From: Alphaproteobacteria bacterium
Lineage (GTDB): Bacteria; Pseudomonadota; Alphaproteobacteria; RF32; CAG-239
NCBI GenBank assembly: GCA_017467515.1
Contig: JAFUSU010000026.1
Span: forward strand, 1-64,000
Direction of reading: 5' to 3'
DNA: 64,000 nt
In this document: positions 33,652 through 43,994 of the stretch, piece after piece
Numbering within the stretch: the first letter of the stretch is position 1
How the letters are laid out: each line of letters starts with the position of its first letter
Notes under the pieces: generated by a model
What the model was told of the DNA's origin: nothing
What the model saw: only the letters and a program-made list of their open reading frames with translations
Database searches by the model: none
Program-made: the position numbers and the translations under genes

Positions 33652-35463
33652 TTATTTGAGAATATTAAGATTTATGGCTTCTTGCAAGATAGCGCTGGCA
33701 ATCGGTGCCGCCACAGAAGAACCACCACCGCCGTGTTCAACCAAAACAGCAATACCGTATTTGGGATTATCATAGGGAGCAAAAGCAATAAATAAAGCGT
33801 GATCACGATATTTCCAAGGAAGTTCATCTTGTCTTAAAATTCTGGTTTGACGCTCCTTCATTGTAATGCGCCGTACTTGCGTTGATCCTGTTTTTCCTGC
33901 CATTTCCATACCGTTAATATTAAAATGTGAACGATAAGCCGTTCCCCCGGGAACATTAACAACATCATACATTCCTTGTTTAACAGTATCCAGATAATCA
34001 CTTGAAATATTTATTTTTTTAATATGACTTTTATCTGTAACTCTGGTAAAGGTCGGTGTAACGGCAAATCCCCCGTTAGCAATACGAGCAACCATTGTCG
34101 CTAATTGCAAAGGCGTTGTCAAAACATAACCTTGACCAATTCCCGCGATAACGGTTTCTCCTTGTTGCCAACTTTCACGAAAATGTTTTTTCTTCCAAAC
34201 CTTATCCGGTATAAGACCGGCTTTTTCATTTTCCAACCCGATATTAAGTTTTTTACCCAGTCCGAAGCGACGAGCCATATTTGCAATACGCTCAATCCCT
34301 ATTCTCTGTGCTGTTTCATAAAAGTAAATATCGCAAGAATGCATTAAAGCTTCTACAACATTTAAAGACCCGTGCCCTGTTCTGCGCCAACAGTGAAAAG
34401 CGTGATTTCCCAAGAACATTTGTCCGGAACAAGAAAATTTCGTTTCCGGGCGAACAATCCCGGACTCTAATGCAGCCAAGGCAACAACTGTCTTAAACGT
34501 TGATCCGGGAGAATACTGACCTGAAATGGCTTTATTAGATAAAGGTTTTCTTTCGTTGTTGACCAGTTCTTTCCATTCCTTACTGCTCAAACCTTTGGAC
34601 ATGGCATTCGGATCATAAGAAGGTGCTGATACAAATGCTAAAATCTCACCGGTATGAACATCTAAAACAACTGCCGCACCACTTTGTTCACCAAACAATT
34701 CATATGCCTTTTGTTGCAATCTTGAGTCAATGGTTAAAGAAAGAGATTTTCCCGGAATTCCATCTATTTTTTCTATCTCTTTCATAACTCGTCCATAAGC
34801 ATTAACTTCTAATTTAAGGCTTCCGCCCTTTCCTCTTAATTCTTTCTCAAATAATTTTTCAATACCGGCCTTACCTATCTTAAATTCCGGTAATTTCAAC
34901 AAAGAATCTTCATCTGCTTTGGCTTCAGCCTCATTTACGGAAGAAACATAACCTAAAATATGAGCCATACTTTCCCCAAACGGATAATCTCTGCTCAATC
35001 CTTCATCAATATAAATACCCTGCAAATCAGGTGCTTTTAGTTGAATTTTCGACACTTCTTCCCACGATAAGTTATCTCTTATTTTAATCGGAACAAAGCT
35101 TCTGTTGCGTTTAATATCTTTTTTTATTTTTTCTTCTTCTTCCTTTGAAAGAGGCATAATTTTTTTAAATTCATCAAGCGTCGCCTGAATATCAGGAGTT
35201 TGCTCCGCAACAATCATCGCTTGAAAATTTTGCCGATTGCTGGCAACCATTACACCGTTACGATCATAAATAACACCTCTCGGAGGAATAAGTAAGCGTG
35301 TTGAAATTCTGTTTTCATCCGCCATCATCTTATATTTATCTGCTTGATAAACTTGTAAATAATACAGACGTAAAACAATGATTAACAATAAAACCAATTT
35401 GGTTATAATCATTGTGTAAGAGCGGTTAATTAAAATTTTTCCTTTATCGTTATCTCTATTCAT
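33652..35463 (-). CDS. mrdA: Penicillin-binding protein 2
   Basis: The monofunctional transpeptidase of the elongasome. The 603-residue protein has a membrane anchor (about 15-35), a dimerisation/pedestal domain (about 50-220) and the transpeptidase domain with the SxxK motif in SPGSTFKT, SCDIYFYE (SxN-like position, here S-C-D as in many PBP2) and KTGSTQ. Partner of RodA, coded next to it. Confidence 0.96.
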   Translation of the reverse strand: MNRDNDKGKILINRSYTMIITKLVLLLIIVLRLYYLQVYQADKYKMMADENRISTRLLIPPRGVIYDRNGVMVASNRQNFQAMIVAEQTPDIQATLDEFKKIMPLSKEEEEKIKKDIKRNRSFVPIKIRDNLSWEEVSKIQLKAPDLQGIYIDEGLSRDYPFGESMAHILGYVSSVNEAEAKADEDSLLKLPEFKIGKAGIEKLFEKELRGKGGSLKLEVNAYGRVMKEIEKIDGIPGKSLSLTIDSRLQQKAYELFGEQSGAAVVLDVHTGEILAFVSAPSYDPNAMSKGLSSKEWKELVNNERKPLSNKAISGQYSPGSTFKTVVALAALESGIVRPETKFSCSGQMFLGNHAFHCWRRTGHGSLNVVEALMHSCDIYFYETAQRIGIERIANMARRFGLGKKLNIGLENEKAGLIPDKVWKKKHFRESWQQGETVIAGIGQGYVLTTPLQLATMVARIANGGFAVTPTFTRVTDKSHIKKINISSDYLDTVKQGMYDVVNVPGGTAYRSHFNINGMEMAGKTGSTQVRRITMKERQTRILRQDELPWKYRDHALFIAFAPYDNPKYGIAVLVEHGGGGSSVAAPIASAILQEAINLNILK

Positions 35464-35466
35464 CCG

Positions 35467-35988
35467 CTATTCCCCGTCATCATTCATCAAATATTTTCGA
35501 GCAGCATCATTGATAAAACTTATCAAAGGATAGCAAGCAATCGTAAATAAAATCGTAAAAATTAATTGTCCTAACGGAACAAATGCCGCATAATAAACAG
35601 AAACTTCAAGCCACTTAACGATTTCAATCAAAATAAGCAGAAAAGAAAAGACGACCCATACAATATTAAACGGTTTATTATAAAAAAATGAAGACATATT
35701 GCTGACAGCCAAATAAATCATCAGATAACAAATAATATTTACACCTAAAGGAACAACAGACATAATATCACAAACAAATCCTAAAAAGAATACCATAAAC
35801 ATATTAAACAAATCAGGCCGGTTTAATACCCAATAAAAAACGCAAATTAAGCCCATTTCCGGACGAATAACATTTGAAAATCCTAAATTTGACGGAATAT
35901 AATTAAACAAAACAAGAAGCAAAGACAATACAAAAGGAACCAATTTTTGGCTCGTTATTTTAATATTTTCTTTTAGTTCTTCCCGCAT
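35467..35988 (-). CDS. mreD: Rod shape-determining protein MreD
   Basis: A 173-residue membrane protein with five to six hydrophobic segments, the MreD pattern. It has the family features RPEMGLICVFYWVLNRPDLF and FLGFVCDIMSVVPLGVN. Part of the elongasome with MreB, MreC, RodA and PBP2. Genes on both sides lie within 3 bp. Confidence 0.9.
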   Translation of the reverse strand: MREELKENIKITSQKLVPFVLSLLLVLFNYIPSNLGFSNVIRPEMGLICVFYWVLNRPDLFNMFMVFFLGFVCDIMSVVPLGVNIICYLMIYLAVSNMSSFFYNKPFNIVWVVFSFLLILIEIVKWLEVSVYYAAFVPLGQLIFTILFTIACYPLISFINDAARKYLMNDDGE

Positions 35989-35991
35989 TGT

Positions 35992-36870
35992 TTATTTACC
36001 TTCTTCCTGAGCCTGATTAATATCTTCCTCATAAGAAACATCTGCAAGATGATAATCAACAATACGAACATATTCTATTCTATCAAGACTGCTGAATGTT
36101 TTGACTTGAATATTATTCTTTTCGGAAGAAATAACTTTACCAATAGGTAAACCTGAGGGAAAAACACCCGCTACACCTGACGTAACAATTTTATCTCCGA
36201 CAGCTATTTCTGATTCTAAAGGTGTAAAGATAAGTTTTGGATTTGATGTATTATTACCAGACAAAATAGCACGGGTCCTCGTCCTTTCAATAACAACGGG
36301 AACCTTTGAGTTAATATCCGTAATCATTAAAATCTTGGAATATACGGAACCGACTTTTTCAACACGTCCTACAACACCCTTATCACTTAAAACAATTTGT
36401 CCTTTTTTAATTGCATCATTTCCGGCTGTATAAACTATCAGAGCCCTTGAAAAAGCATTTCCTTCTTCTGCAACAACCTTTGCCGTTACATATTCAACGC
36501 CTTTCGGAGGAACATAATTTAATAATTTTGCCAAAAGATGATTTTCAACCTCTAAAGAAGCGACGCGACTGCTTTTTATAACCAATTCTCGATTCTCTTC
36601 TCTGAGTTTTTTATTTTCCGCACGAATATCCTTAAAATCATAAAAATAATTCAAAGTACCCGAAACCATTTTAGCCGGAATAGCTAAAAGCTCAACAACG
36701 GGAGAAAAAATATCTGTTGCAAAAGATGATGTTTTATCGATAAGAAGCGCATCTGTTTTATTAAAAAGCATCATTATAAAAGCAATTAAAAACAGCAAAG
36801 CTATGGCAAATTTCTTTACCATAAGACGAATGTGGCTTAAATGCACAAATAAAACTTTACGCCTTTTCAT
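35992..36870 (-). CDS. mreC: Rod shape-determining protein MreC
   Basis: MreC is a periplasmic scaffold that activates PBP2. The 292-residue protein has an N-terminal membrane helix (about 19-37), a coiled coil (about 70-105, RAENKKLREENRELVIK) and the double beta-barrel domain (about 115-275) with the family segment VGRVEKVGSVYSKILMITD. The C-terminal tail is short and acidic. Confidence 0.94.
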   Translation of the reverse strand: MKRRKVLFVHLSHIRLMVKKFAIALLFLIAFIMMLFNKTDALLIDKTSSFATDIFSPVVELLAIPAKMVSGTLNYFYDFKDIRAENKKLREENRELVIKSSRVASLEVENHLLAKLLNYVPPKGVEYVTAKVVAEEGNAFSRALIVYTAGNDAIKKGQIVLSDKGVVGRVEKVGSVYSKILMITDINSKVPVVIERTRTRAILSGNNTSNPKLIFTPLESEIAVGDKIVTSGVAGVFPSGLPIGKVISSEKNNIQVKTFSSLDRIEYVRIVDYHLADVSYEEDINQAQEEGK

Positions 36871-36890
36871 TTTTCTCCAAAATTAACATT

Positions 36891-36935
36891 AAAAAGCCGA
36901 AAACTAACGCTATACGTTATTTTTTTCGGCTTTTT
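36891..36935 (-). terminator. Terminator between mreB and mreC
   Basis: AAAAAGCCGAAAA (36891-36903) pairs with TTTTCGGCTTTTT (36923-36935), with an inner AACG/CGTT pair. It follows the mreB stop on the minus strand, so mreB and mreCD may be made at different levels, with partial read-through. Confidence 0.8.
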
Positions 36936-36951
36936 AGAAAGAAAAGTCTAT

Positions 36952-38010
<1,059 letters not shown>

Positions 38011-38062
38011 TTAAAAATACATATGTAAGAGTTTTATAACCCTTTATAAATTTGTGCAACCC

Positions 38063-38998
38063 TTATATTTGATTTTTAACATTAAAAATAATATTTTTTA
38101 ACAAATTCTCATCTGTCTGATAACACCGGCAAATATCAAAATTCGATTTTAATTTACTCTTAAACCAAGTTAATTGCCGTTTTGCATATTGTCTGGTATG
38201 GAGTTTTGCCAAAGATAAAGCTTCATCTAATTTAATTTCACCTCGTTTATATGATAATAATTCAGGAACTCCCAGAGCTTTCATTGACGGAGATGAATTA
38301 TCTATCCCTTTTGCAAATAAAGTTTCAACTTCCTTCAATGCGCCTTTTTCTATCATCTTATCAAAACGTAAATAACATCTTTCATCTAATTCTGCCTGTG
38401 AAGGAAGCAATCTGATAACAAAAAAACGAGCTTCCGGTATTTTTTTAATCATTTGTTTTTTATGCCATTCCGATAAAGGAATATGTGTATCTGACCAAAC
38501 TTCATAGGCTCTTCTTACTCTTGTTGTATCATTGGGGCTTAATCTTCGGGCTGTTTCTAAATCAACCTCTTTCAATTTCTGATATAATGCGTTAACACCT
38601 ATTTCCGACAATAATTTTATTGTTTCCTTATGCACTTTTTCAGAAGTTTCAGGAACAGGTGTTGTTCCGTTAATTAAATTATCTAAATATAAACCCGTTC
38701 CTCCAACCACAAATGGAATTTTATTTTCCTGCCATACTTTTTTTATTTCAGGAACAATATTATCAAGCCAATTAATGACAGATCCTTTGAAATTATTGTC
38801 ATATAATTCATATAAGCGGTGCTCAACAAGTTGTTTATCCTCAAAACTCGGAACAGCTGAAAGAATAGGTGTTTCTTTATAAATTTGCATAGAATCCGCA
38901 TTTAGAATAACGCCATTTAAAGCCAAAGCCAAATCTATGGCTAACTGTGATTTTCCGGATGCTGTCGGACCGGCTATAACAATAACACCGTTTTTCAT
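38063..38998 (-). CDS. miaA: tRNA dimethylallyltransferase MiaA
   Basis: MiaA adds an isopentenyl group to adenine 37 of tRNAs reading UNN codons. The 311-residue protein begins with the P-loop GPTASGKSQ (9-17), has the family motif NADSMQIYKE and GGTGLYLDNLING for dimethylallyl diphosphate binding. Starts one base after ddl stops. Confidence 0.96.
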   Translation of the reverse strand: MKNGVIVIAGPTASGKSQLAIDLALALNGVILNADSMQIYKETPILSAVPSFEDKQLVEHRLYELYDNNFKGSVINWLDNIVPEIKKVWQENKIPFVVGGTGLYLDNLINGTTPVPETSEKVHKETIKLLSEIGVNALYQKLKEVDLETARRLSPNDTTRVRRAYEVWSDTHIPLSEWHKKQMIKKIPEARFFVIRLLPSQAELDERCYLRFDKMIEKGALKEVETLFAKGIDNSSPSMKALGVPELLSYKRGEIKLDEALSLAKLHTRQYAKRQLTWFKSKLKSNFDICRCYQTDENLLKNIIFNVKNQI

Positions 38999-38999
38999 C

Positions 39000-39914
39000 T
39001 TAGGATTCTATCTTCCTATACGTTGCTGACTCAACCAAAGTTTGACATACTTTTTCATAGCTTATTCCTACATATTTTGCCTGTTCGGGAACCAAAGACA
39101 ACGGTGTCATTCCCGGATTTGTATTAATTTCCAATAAAACAATACCATCTTTCGGATTATATCTGAAATCACAACGTGATACCGTATGACAATGAAGAGC
39201 CGAATGTAGAATTTCAGCGTCCTTTAAGGCTTGCCGGTAAACTTCCTGAGAAATTTCTGCCGGTAAAATATGCTGTGTCATACCATCTGTATATTTTGCT
39301 TCATAATCATAAAAAGCCGTTTTAGACCGCATTTCTGTTACAGCAAGAGCCTTACCGTTTAAAACCGAAACCGTCAATTCCTGACCTTCTATGAATTCCT
39401 CAATCATAACTTCTCTGTTATCGTTTTCATAAAATATTGCTTTTTTATCTTCTTCTTTTTTAATTATAAAGACACCAACCGAGGAACCGTCACTGACAGG
39501 TTTTATAACATAGGGCATTTTAATATGTGTCCCTGTTTGTTTATATTCTTTATAAGTCATTTGTTCAGATTGAGCTACTTTTAAACCGCTTGCTCTTGCA
39601 ACTTCTTTTGTTAAAACTTTATCCATTCCCAAAGCTGATGCTCTTAAACCGGAATGCGTATAAGGAATTTGCAAAATATCAAGTAATCCCTGAATTTCCC
39701 CATCTTCACCAAAATTACCGTGCAAAGCATTGAAAACAACATCAGGTTTTTCTTTTTTTAAAATTTCAACAAAATCAAAACCATTACGCAAATCATAACC
39801 GATAACTTCATAGCCTGAGTTATTAAGGGCTTCAACAATACCTTTACCGCTAATCAAACTAACTTCTCTTTCTGCGGAAAAACCACCCATAACCACCAAT
39901 ACTTTTTTTGGCAT
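39000..39914 (-). CDS. ddl: D-alanine--D-alanine ligase
   Basis: Makes the D-Ala-D-Ala dipeptide of peptidoglycan. The 304-residue ATP-grasp protein has the N-terminal GGFSAEREVSLISG (10-23), ALHGNFGEDGEIQG, KPVSDGSSVGV and the C-terminal metal-binding ININPGMT-type block (INTNPGMTPLSLVP). First gene of a minus-strand ddl-miaA-mreB unit; divergent from the DUF3108 gene with an 87-bp gap. Confidence 0.96.
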   Translation of the reverse strand: MPKKVLVVMGGFSAEREVSLISGKGIVEALNNSGYEVIGYDLRNGFDFVEILKKEKPDVVFNALHGNFGEDGEIQGLLDILQIPYTHSGLRASALGMDKVLTKEVARASGLKVAQSEQMTYKEYKQTGTHIKMPYVIKPVSDGSSVGVFIIKKEEDKKAIFYENDNREVMIEEFIEGQELTVSVLNGKALAVTEMRSKTAFYDYEAKYTDGMTQHILPAEISQEVYRQALKDAEILHSALHCHTVSRCDFRYNPKDGIVLLEINTNPGMTPLSLVPEQAKYVGISYEKVCQTLVESATYRKIES

Positions 39915-40001
39915 AAAAAACTCCTTTTCAATAAAAAATCCTTTATAATTTTAATTTTTATGTTATTTTAGGCGCAAAGTTTAAATAAAGAATGAAAAAC
40001 A

Positions 40002-40784
40002 ATGAAAAAAACAATATTATATTTTATGCTGTTTTTTTGTTTGATAACCTCTGCCAATGCTTATCAAACAACACATTATGCAACGGCTTTTTTAGGGCCT
40101 TTTAATGCCAGTAACGCAAATTTTACGTATAATATTACGCCTCAATCTTATCTGGTGCATACGAATATTGAAACTTTTGGTGTTTTTGGCACACTTTATC
40201 CTTTTAAGGCAGAATATCAAACAACCGGTAACATAAATAAAAATATTTTTATGACAACCGGTTACCGCTCTGCTTCAAAATCTCGTTTTAATACCCGTAA
40301 AAAAGAAATGTTTTATGATGAAAAAGGTAAACCAACTTATCGTATCAGCAATAAAAACGGCTCCAATAAAAAAAAGGTCGAAATTTTACCACCGCCGGAT
40401 AATATCCATACCACAGATTTACAAACTGTTTTAGCTGAGATTATTGTACAATTCACAAAAATGGGTTTTTGCAATGCCAGAATGCATGTTTTTGACGGCA
40501 AGAAAAATTTTGATATTATTTTTAATGATGAGGGTAAAGAAGATATAATATCTAATGAATTTTCACCTTTTTCGGGAAAAGCAATCAAATGCTCTTTTTA
40601 CGCTGATGATTTGGGAAAAAATTATGACGATTTAATTTTTCAAATAACCCCGTCAGATCCCATATATGTTTGGATTCTTAAAGATAAAAAAACAAATTAT
40701 CCATTTATAGCTAAGTTAGAAAAACCATCAACAATCTTAGGTAAATTAATTGTATATACAAATAAATTAGAAATTAAGGAATAA
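40002..40784 (+). CDS. Periplasmic DUF3108 protein
   Basis: A 260-residue protein with a signal peptide (1-20, cleavage after ANA) and a beta-rich body. The pattern (repeated YxxxYxS strands, LPPPDNIHTTDLQTVLAEI and MHVFDGKKNFDIIF) is that of DUF3108 proteins, which are envelope proteins of unknown function. The U32 gene follows after 2 bp, so they are co-transcribed although no functional link is known. Confidence 0.75.
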   Translation: MKKTILYFMLFFCLITSANAYQTTHYATAFLGPFNASNANFTYNITPQSYLVHTNIETFGVFGTLYPFKAEYQTTGNINKNIFMTTGYRSASKSRFNTRKKEMFYDEKGKPTYRISNKNGSNKKKVEILPPPDNIHTTDLQTVLAEIIVQFTKMGFCNARMHVFDGKKNFDIIFNDEGKEDIISNEFSPFSGKAIKCSFYADDLGKNYDDLIFQITPSDPIYVWILKDKKTNYPFIAKLEKPSTILGKLIVYTNKLEIKE

Positions 40785-40786
40785 AA

Positions 40787-42184
40787 ATGTTAGATAAAGC
40801 TGAATTATTACTGCCTGCAGGTTCTCTTGTAAAACTGAAAACAGCCGTTTTATATGGCGCAGATGCCGTATATGCGGGAACACCGGATATGAGTTTAAGA
40901 ACACAATCAAAATTCACGATGGAAGATATTCAGGAAGGTATTAAATTTGTTCACGACCACGGCAAAAAGATTTATCTGACCCTAAATTTATTTATGCATA
41001 ACCGTGATGTTGAAAAGTTACCCCACTTTTTAGATACTCTCAGACAACTTAAACCCGATGGTGTTTTAATTGCTGACCCCGGTGTTTTTCAGTATGTCAA
41101 AGACAATGCGCCGGAATTAAACCGTTTTGTTTCAACTCAAGCAAATATCTGTTCTTGGCAAGCCGTTAAATTTTGGCAATCTCAAGGGGCTAAACTCTGT
41201 GTTCTCGGACGAGAAGTTACTTTTGAAGAAATGAAAGAAATCCGCCAAAAATGTCCTGATATTTTACTCGAATGTTTTATGCACGGCGCAATGTGTATGT
41301 CTTATTCGGGACGTTGTCTGATTTCAAACTATCTGGCTGATCGCAGCGCTAATCAAGGAAAATGCGCTCACTGTTGTCGTTGGCACTATAAATTACATCT
41401 CCGCCTCAAGGACGGCACAATCAAAGAAATTGAAATAAACGAGCAAAACAAAGATATGTTCGAATTTTTGATTGAAGAAGAATTTCGCCCCGGCGAATAT
41501 TTTGAAATTATGGAAGATGAGCACGGCGGATATATGCTTAACTCAAAAGATATGTGCCTTATGCCGAGATTAAAAGACCTGCTCTCTATCGGTATGGATT
41601 CTCTCAAAGTTGAAGGGCGTAATAAAACCGAATATTATGCCGCTATAGTCGCTCGGACTTATCGTCAGGCTATTGATGATTATTACCGTTCTCCTGAAAC
41701 ATGGGATTATCATAAATATATGGATGATTTATATACTTTGCAAAATCGCGGTTATTGTCTCGGATTCCACGATGGAAAATTAACCAATATCAGCCAAAAC
41801 TATGAATATACGCGCACATTAGGCGAATGGTTGTTTGCCGGTTCTATCGTTGAATGGCAGGGTGATGAGGCTGTTTTTGAGGTCAGAAATTACATAGATA
41901 AGGGAGAATTTATTGACTTTTTAATCCCAAACGGTTTACAAAATTTAAGAATTACTTTTGATGAGTTTGAAGATGCCGACACCGGAGAAATAACTCAAAA
42001 AGTTTCCGCCGGACAAGGTAAAAAAATCCGCCTTAAAGCTAAAAATTTTGATAAACCGATTGAGGAAATAAAAAAACTTTTACCTCAATATGTGATTGCC
42101 CGTAAGCCCGCTAAACTCCCTGTTGACCAACAAACCATGCTTGATCACAAAAAAACAGAATTTAATTGCTTGTGCGGAAAGTAA
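40787..42184 (+). CDS. U32 peptidase-family protein, TrhP-like tRNA hydroxylation protein
   Basis: A 465-residue protein of the U32 family. In bacteria the long members (YegQ/TrhP) make 5-hydroxyuridine at tRNA position 34 from prephenate-derived chemistry; RlhA makes 5-hydroxycytidine in 23S rRNA. The N-terminal TIM-barrel-like part begins ELLLPAGSLVKLKTAVLYGADAVY, and the cysteine-rich block CMHGAMCMSYSGRC...GKCAHCC (about 165-205), thought to bind an iron-sulfur cluster, is complete. A C-terminal beta-barrel domain follows. Length fits TrhP better than RlhA. Confidence 0.8.
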   Translation: MLDKAELLLPAGSLVKLKTAVLYGADAVYAGTPDMSLRTQSKFTMEDIQEGIKFVHDHGKKIYLTLNLFMHNRDVEKLPHFLDTLRQLKPDGVLIADPGVFQYVKDNAPELNRFVSTQANICSWQAVKFWQSQGAKLCVLGREVTFEEMKEIRQKCPDILLECFMHGAMCMSYSGRCLISNYLADRSANQGKCAHCCRWHYKLHLRLKDGTIKEIEINEQNKDMFEFLIEEEFRPGEYFEIMEDEHGGYMLNSKDMCLMPRLKDLLSIGMDSLKVEGRNKTEYYAAIVARTYRQAIDDYYRSPETWDYHKYMDDLYTLQNRGYCLGFHDGKLTNISQNYEYTRTLGEWLFAGSIVEWQGDEAVFEVRNYIDKGEFIDFLIPNGLQNLRITFDEFEDADTGEITQKVSAGQGKKIRLKAKNFDKPIEEIKKLLPQYVIARKPAKLPVDQQTMLDHKKTEFNCLCGK

Positions 42185-42208
42185 ATAAAAATTAGTTTAA
42201 TCATTATT

Positions 42209-42910
42209 TTACTCATTTGCTTTTAACCACACCGGTTCTTTTAATTCTTTCTCCATAAACTCCAAATGAGCTTTTTCCTCATCTTCAGAAAGAGCAAAAA
42301 TGCGTGGTTCACGATATTTTCTCTCAATTTGACTTTCATCAATAAACTGTGTTGTTTTAATCTGGTTTTTCTGCTCACCGCCAAGCATTGTCGGCTCTTG
42401 TCCGCCCAATAATTCCAAATATACTTTGGCTAATAAATCAGCATCAAGCAAAGCACCATGCAGGGTACGTGCGCTGTTATCAACATTAAATCTTTTACAC
42501 AATGCATCTAAGTTGTTTCTTTGCCCCGGAAACAATTTACGTGCAATTTTAAGTGTATCTATAACACGCTCATTACCATAAGTAATCCGCCCTAATTCTT
42601 TCTGTTCAAAATTGATAAATTTCATATCAAACGGTGCATTATGAGCTACCAAAACAGCATCACCGACAAAATCTATCCACTCATCAACCTGCTCGGCAAA
42701 AGTCGGATAATCTTTTAATTTATCATAACTTAAACCGTGAACCTTAAAAGCATCATCGGGAACTTCACGTTGCGGATTAATATAACGATGAAATACAACC
42801 CCTGTCGGAATATGATTAATAAGTTCAACAGCCCCTATTTCAACCAACTTATCACCTGTTTCCGGATCCATACCTGTTGTTTCCGTATCAAAAACAATTT
42901 CTCTAACCAT
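42209..42910 (-). CDS. dnaQ: DNA polymerase III epsilon subunit (proofreading exonuclease)
   Basis: The 3'-5' exonuclease subunit of the replicative polymerase. The 233-residue protein has the DEDDh motifs: FDTETTGMDP (7-16), HNAPFDMKF (about 91-99) and HGALLDADLLA (about 155-165). A C-terminal tail for binding the alpha subunit follows. It overlaps coaE by 8 bp, the usual alphaproteobacterial coaE-dnaQ pair beside the origin. Confidence 0.95.
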   Translation of the reverse strand: MVREIVFDTETTGMDPETGDKLVEIGAVELINHIPTGVVFHRYINPQREVPDDAFKVHGLSYDKLKDYPTFAEQVDEWIDFVGDAVLVAHNAPFDMKFINFEQKELGRITYGNERVIDTLKIARKLFPGQRNNLDALCKRFNVDNSARTLHGALLDADLLAKVYLELLGGQEPTMLGGEQKNQIKTTQFIDESQIERKYREPRIFALSEDEEKAHLEFMEKELKEPVWLKANE

Positions 42911-43484
42911 TTATTTCACCCAATATTAATTTTATTTTATTTTCCAATTCTTGCAAACTGCAACCTGTATCAATAATTCTATCTACTAACTGGCATTTTA
43001 AATCTTTACTCATCTGCAAATTATATATATCAAAAAATTCTTTTTCAGTAATTTGATCTCTCTGCATAACTCTTTGTTTTTGAGTTTCTAAATCAACCGT
43101 TACGCCCCATACTTCAGAGCAATATCTGTTCCATCCTTTTTCAAATAAAAGCACAGCTTCTATAAATAAAAATCCTTTTTTTTCAGATACTTCTTTTATC
43201 CTATCCAAAAACCTTTTCTGTAAAAAAGGTTCTATGATATCTTCTAATTTAATAAGTTCTTTCTGATTTGAAAAAACAATGCGCCTTAGCAGCTTTTTAT
43301 CAATAATACCTTGTTTAAAAATACGTGGAAAAATATTTTTTAATTGATTCAAAAAATTATCATCTTCATATATTTTTGCCACTTCCTTATCAGCATCAAA
43401 AACTTCCATCCCATATTTTTTAAGAATATTGGTAATAGTTGTTTTACCACAACCTATAGCTCCCGTAATACCTATAATTTTCAT
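42903..43484 (-). CDS. coaE: Dephospho-CoA kinase
   Basis: Last step of coenzyme A synthesis. The 193-residue protein has the P-loop GAIGCGKTT (8-16), FDADKEVAKIY, and the family's EAVLLFEKGWN and QRVMQRDQITEKEF blocks. Normal length. First gene left of the proposed origin, transcribed away from it. Confidence 0.95.
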   Translation of the reverse strand: MKIIGITGAIGCGKTTITNILKKYGMEVFDADKEVAKIYEDDNFLNQLKNIFPRIFKQGIIDKKLLRRIVFSNQKELIKLEDIIEPFLQKRFLDRIKEVSEKKGFLFIEAVLLFEKGWNRYCSEVWGVTVDLETQKQRVMQRDQITEKEFFDIYNLQMSKDLKCQLVDRIIDTGCSLQELENKIKLILGEING

Positions 43485-43515
43485 TTATTTACTCAACTTC
43501 AAAAGGTTATGTTCT

Positions 43516-43547
43516 TTATCCACAAATCATTAACTTTTTGTGCATAA
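43516..43547. promoter_or_regulatory. Inverted pair of DnaA boxes
   Basis: TTATCCACA (43516-43524) and TGTGCATAA (43539-43547), facing each other with 14 bp between. The first is a perfect high-affinity box. Confidence 0.75.
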
Positions 43548-43617
43548 CTGACCTGTTTTTAAACCTTATAGCAAACAATACTCATTTTGTAAAATTTATT
43601 ATAACGACATACGCACA

Positions 43618-43626
43618 TGTGTATAA
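43618..43626 (-). promoter_or_regulatory. DnaA box
   Basis: TGTGTATAA, the complement of TTATACACA, fits the TTATNCACA consensus. Confidence 0.6.
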
Positions 43627-43701
43627 AAGAATTAACAAATATGAATAAAAATTTTTATTAAACATTTATCATTTTAAAGTTTACAAAATTTATATGTAAA
43701 A

Positions 43702-43717
43702 TTAACGATTCTTTAAC
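43702..43717 (+). promoter_or_regulatory. CtrA-like site with internal GANTC
   Basis: TTAA-N7-TTAAC matches the binding pattern of the alphaproteobacterial cell-cycle regulator CtrA, which blocks the origin in Caulobacter. The spacer holds GATTC, a GANTC site for CcrM methylation. In such AT-rich sequence a single match may be chance, so confidence is low. Confidence 0.3.
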
Positions 43718-43783
43718 TTTTTAAAAACAACTCACAACCTTATAAACAAAAATATAAATGAGCATAATTCTGTGCATATTTTT

Positions 43784-43792
43784 TTATCCACA
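43784..43792 (+). promoter_or_regulatory. DnaA box
   Basis: TTATCCACA, a perfect high-affinity box, with a one-mismatch partner TGTGCATAT five bases upstream (43771-43779) in the opposite direction. Confidence 0.75.
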
Positions 43793-43853
43793 TAATTAAC
43801 AAGAATATACAATAAACAACAATAATTTTTTAAATATATAGAGGTCAGATAAT

Positions 43854-43862
43854 TGTGCATAA
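43854..43862 (-). promoter_or_regulatory. DnaA box near the rho promoter
   Basis: TGTGCATAA, complement of TTATGCACA, 29 bp before the -35 of rho. DnaA bound here could affect rho transcription. Confidence 0.65.
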
Positions 43863-43890
43863 AAAAGCTCTTGCGAATAATAATATTTAT

Positions 43891-43919
43891 TTGACAGTTC
43901 GTAATTTAAATCATATAAG
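43891..43919 (+). promoter_or_regulatory. Promoter of rho
   Basis: TTGACA (43891-43896), 17-bp spacer, TATAAG (43914-43919). The leader to the rho ATG would be about 70 bases. Confidence 0.75.
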
Positions 43920-43994
43920 CAAAGCATAAATATAATATATCTTCTCTATATTTATATATCATCTCTTTTTATCAATCAAACAACAAGGTAATTT

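Larger units (their letters stand above)
43485..43994. other. Probable chromosomal replication origin (oriC)
   Basis: A 510-bp gap, very AT-rich, without a reading frame, between coaE and rho. It holds five exact matches to the DnaA box TTATNCACA: 43516-43524 (plus), 43539-43547 (minus), 43618-43626 (minus), 43784-43792 (plus) and 43854-43862 (minus), and one near match (43771-43779). By base composition far fewer than one would be expected. The stretch 43,920-43,965 is almost pure A/T and could be the unwinding element. Gene direction switches from mainly minus on the left to mainly plus on the right, and parAB with parS lie within 12 kb. coaE on one side and rho-mnmE on the other is the usual setting of alphaproteobacterial origins. 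Confidence 0.85.

Noticed and set aside
43702-43717. Taking the CtrA-like TTAA-N7-TTAAC site as proof of CtrA control of the origin
   Set aside because: At this A+T content one such match in 500 bp can occur by chance, and no ctrA or ccrM gene is in the window. Listed only at low confidence.
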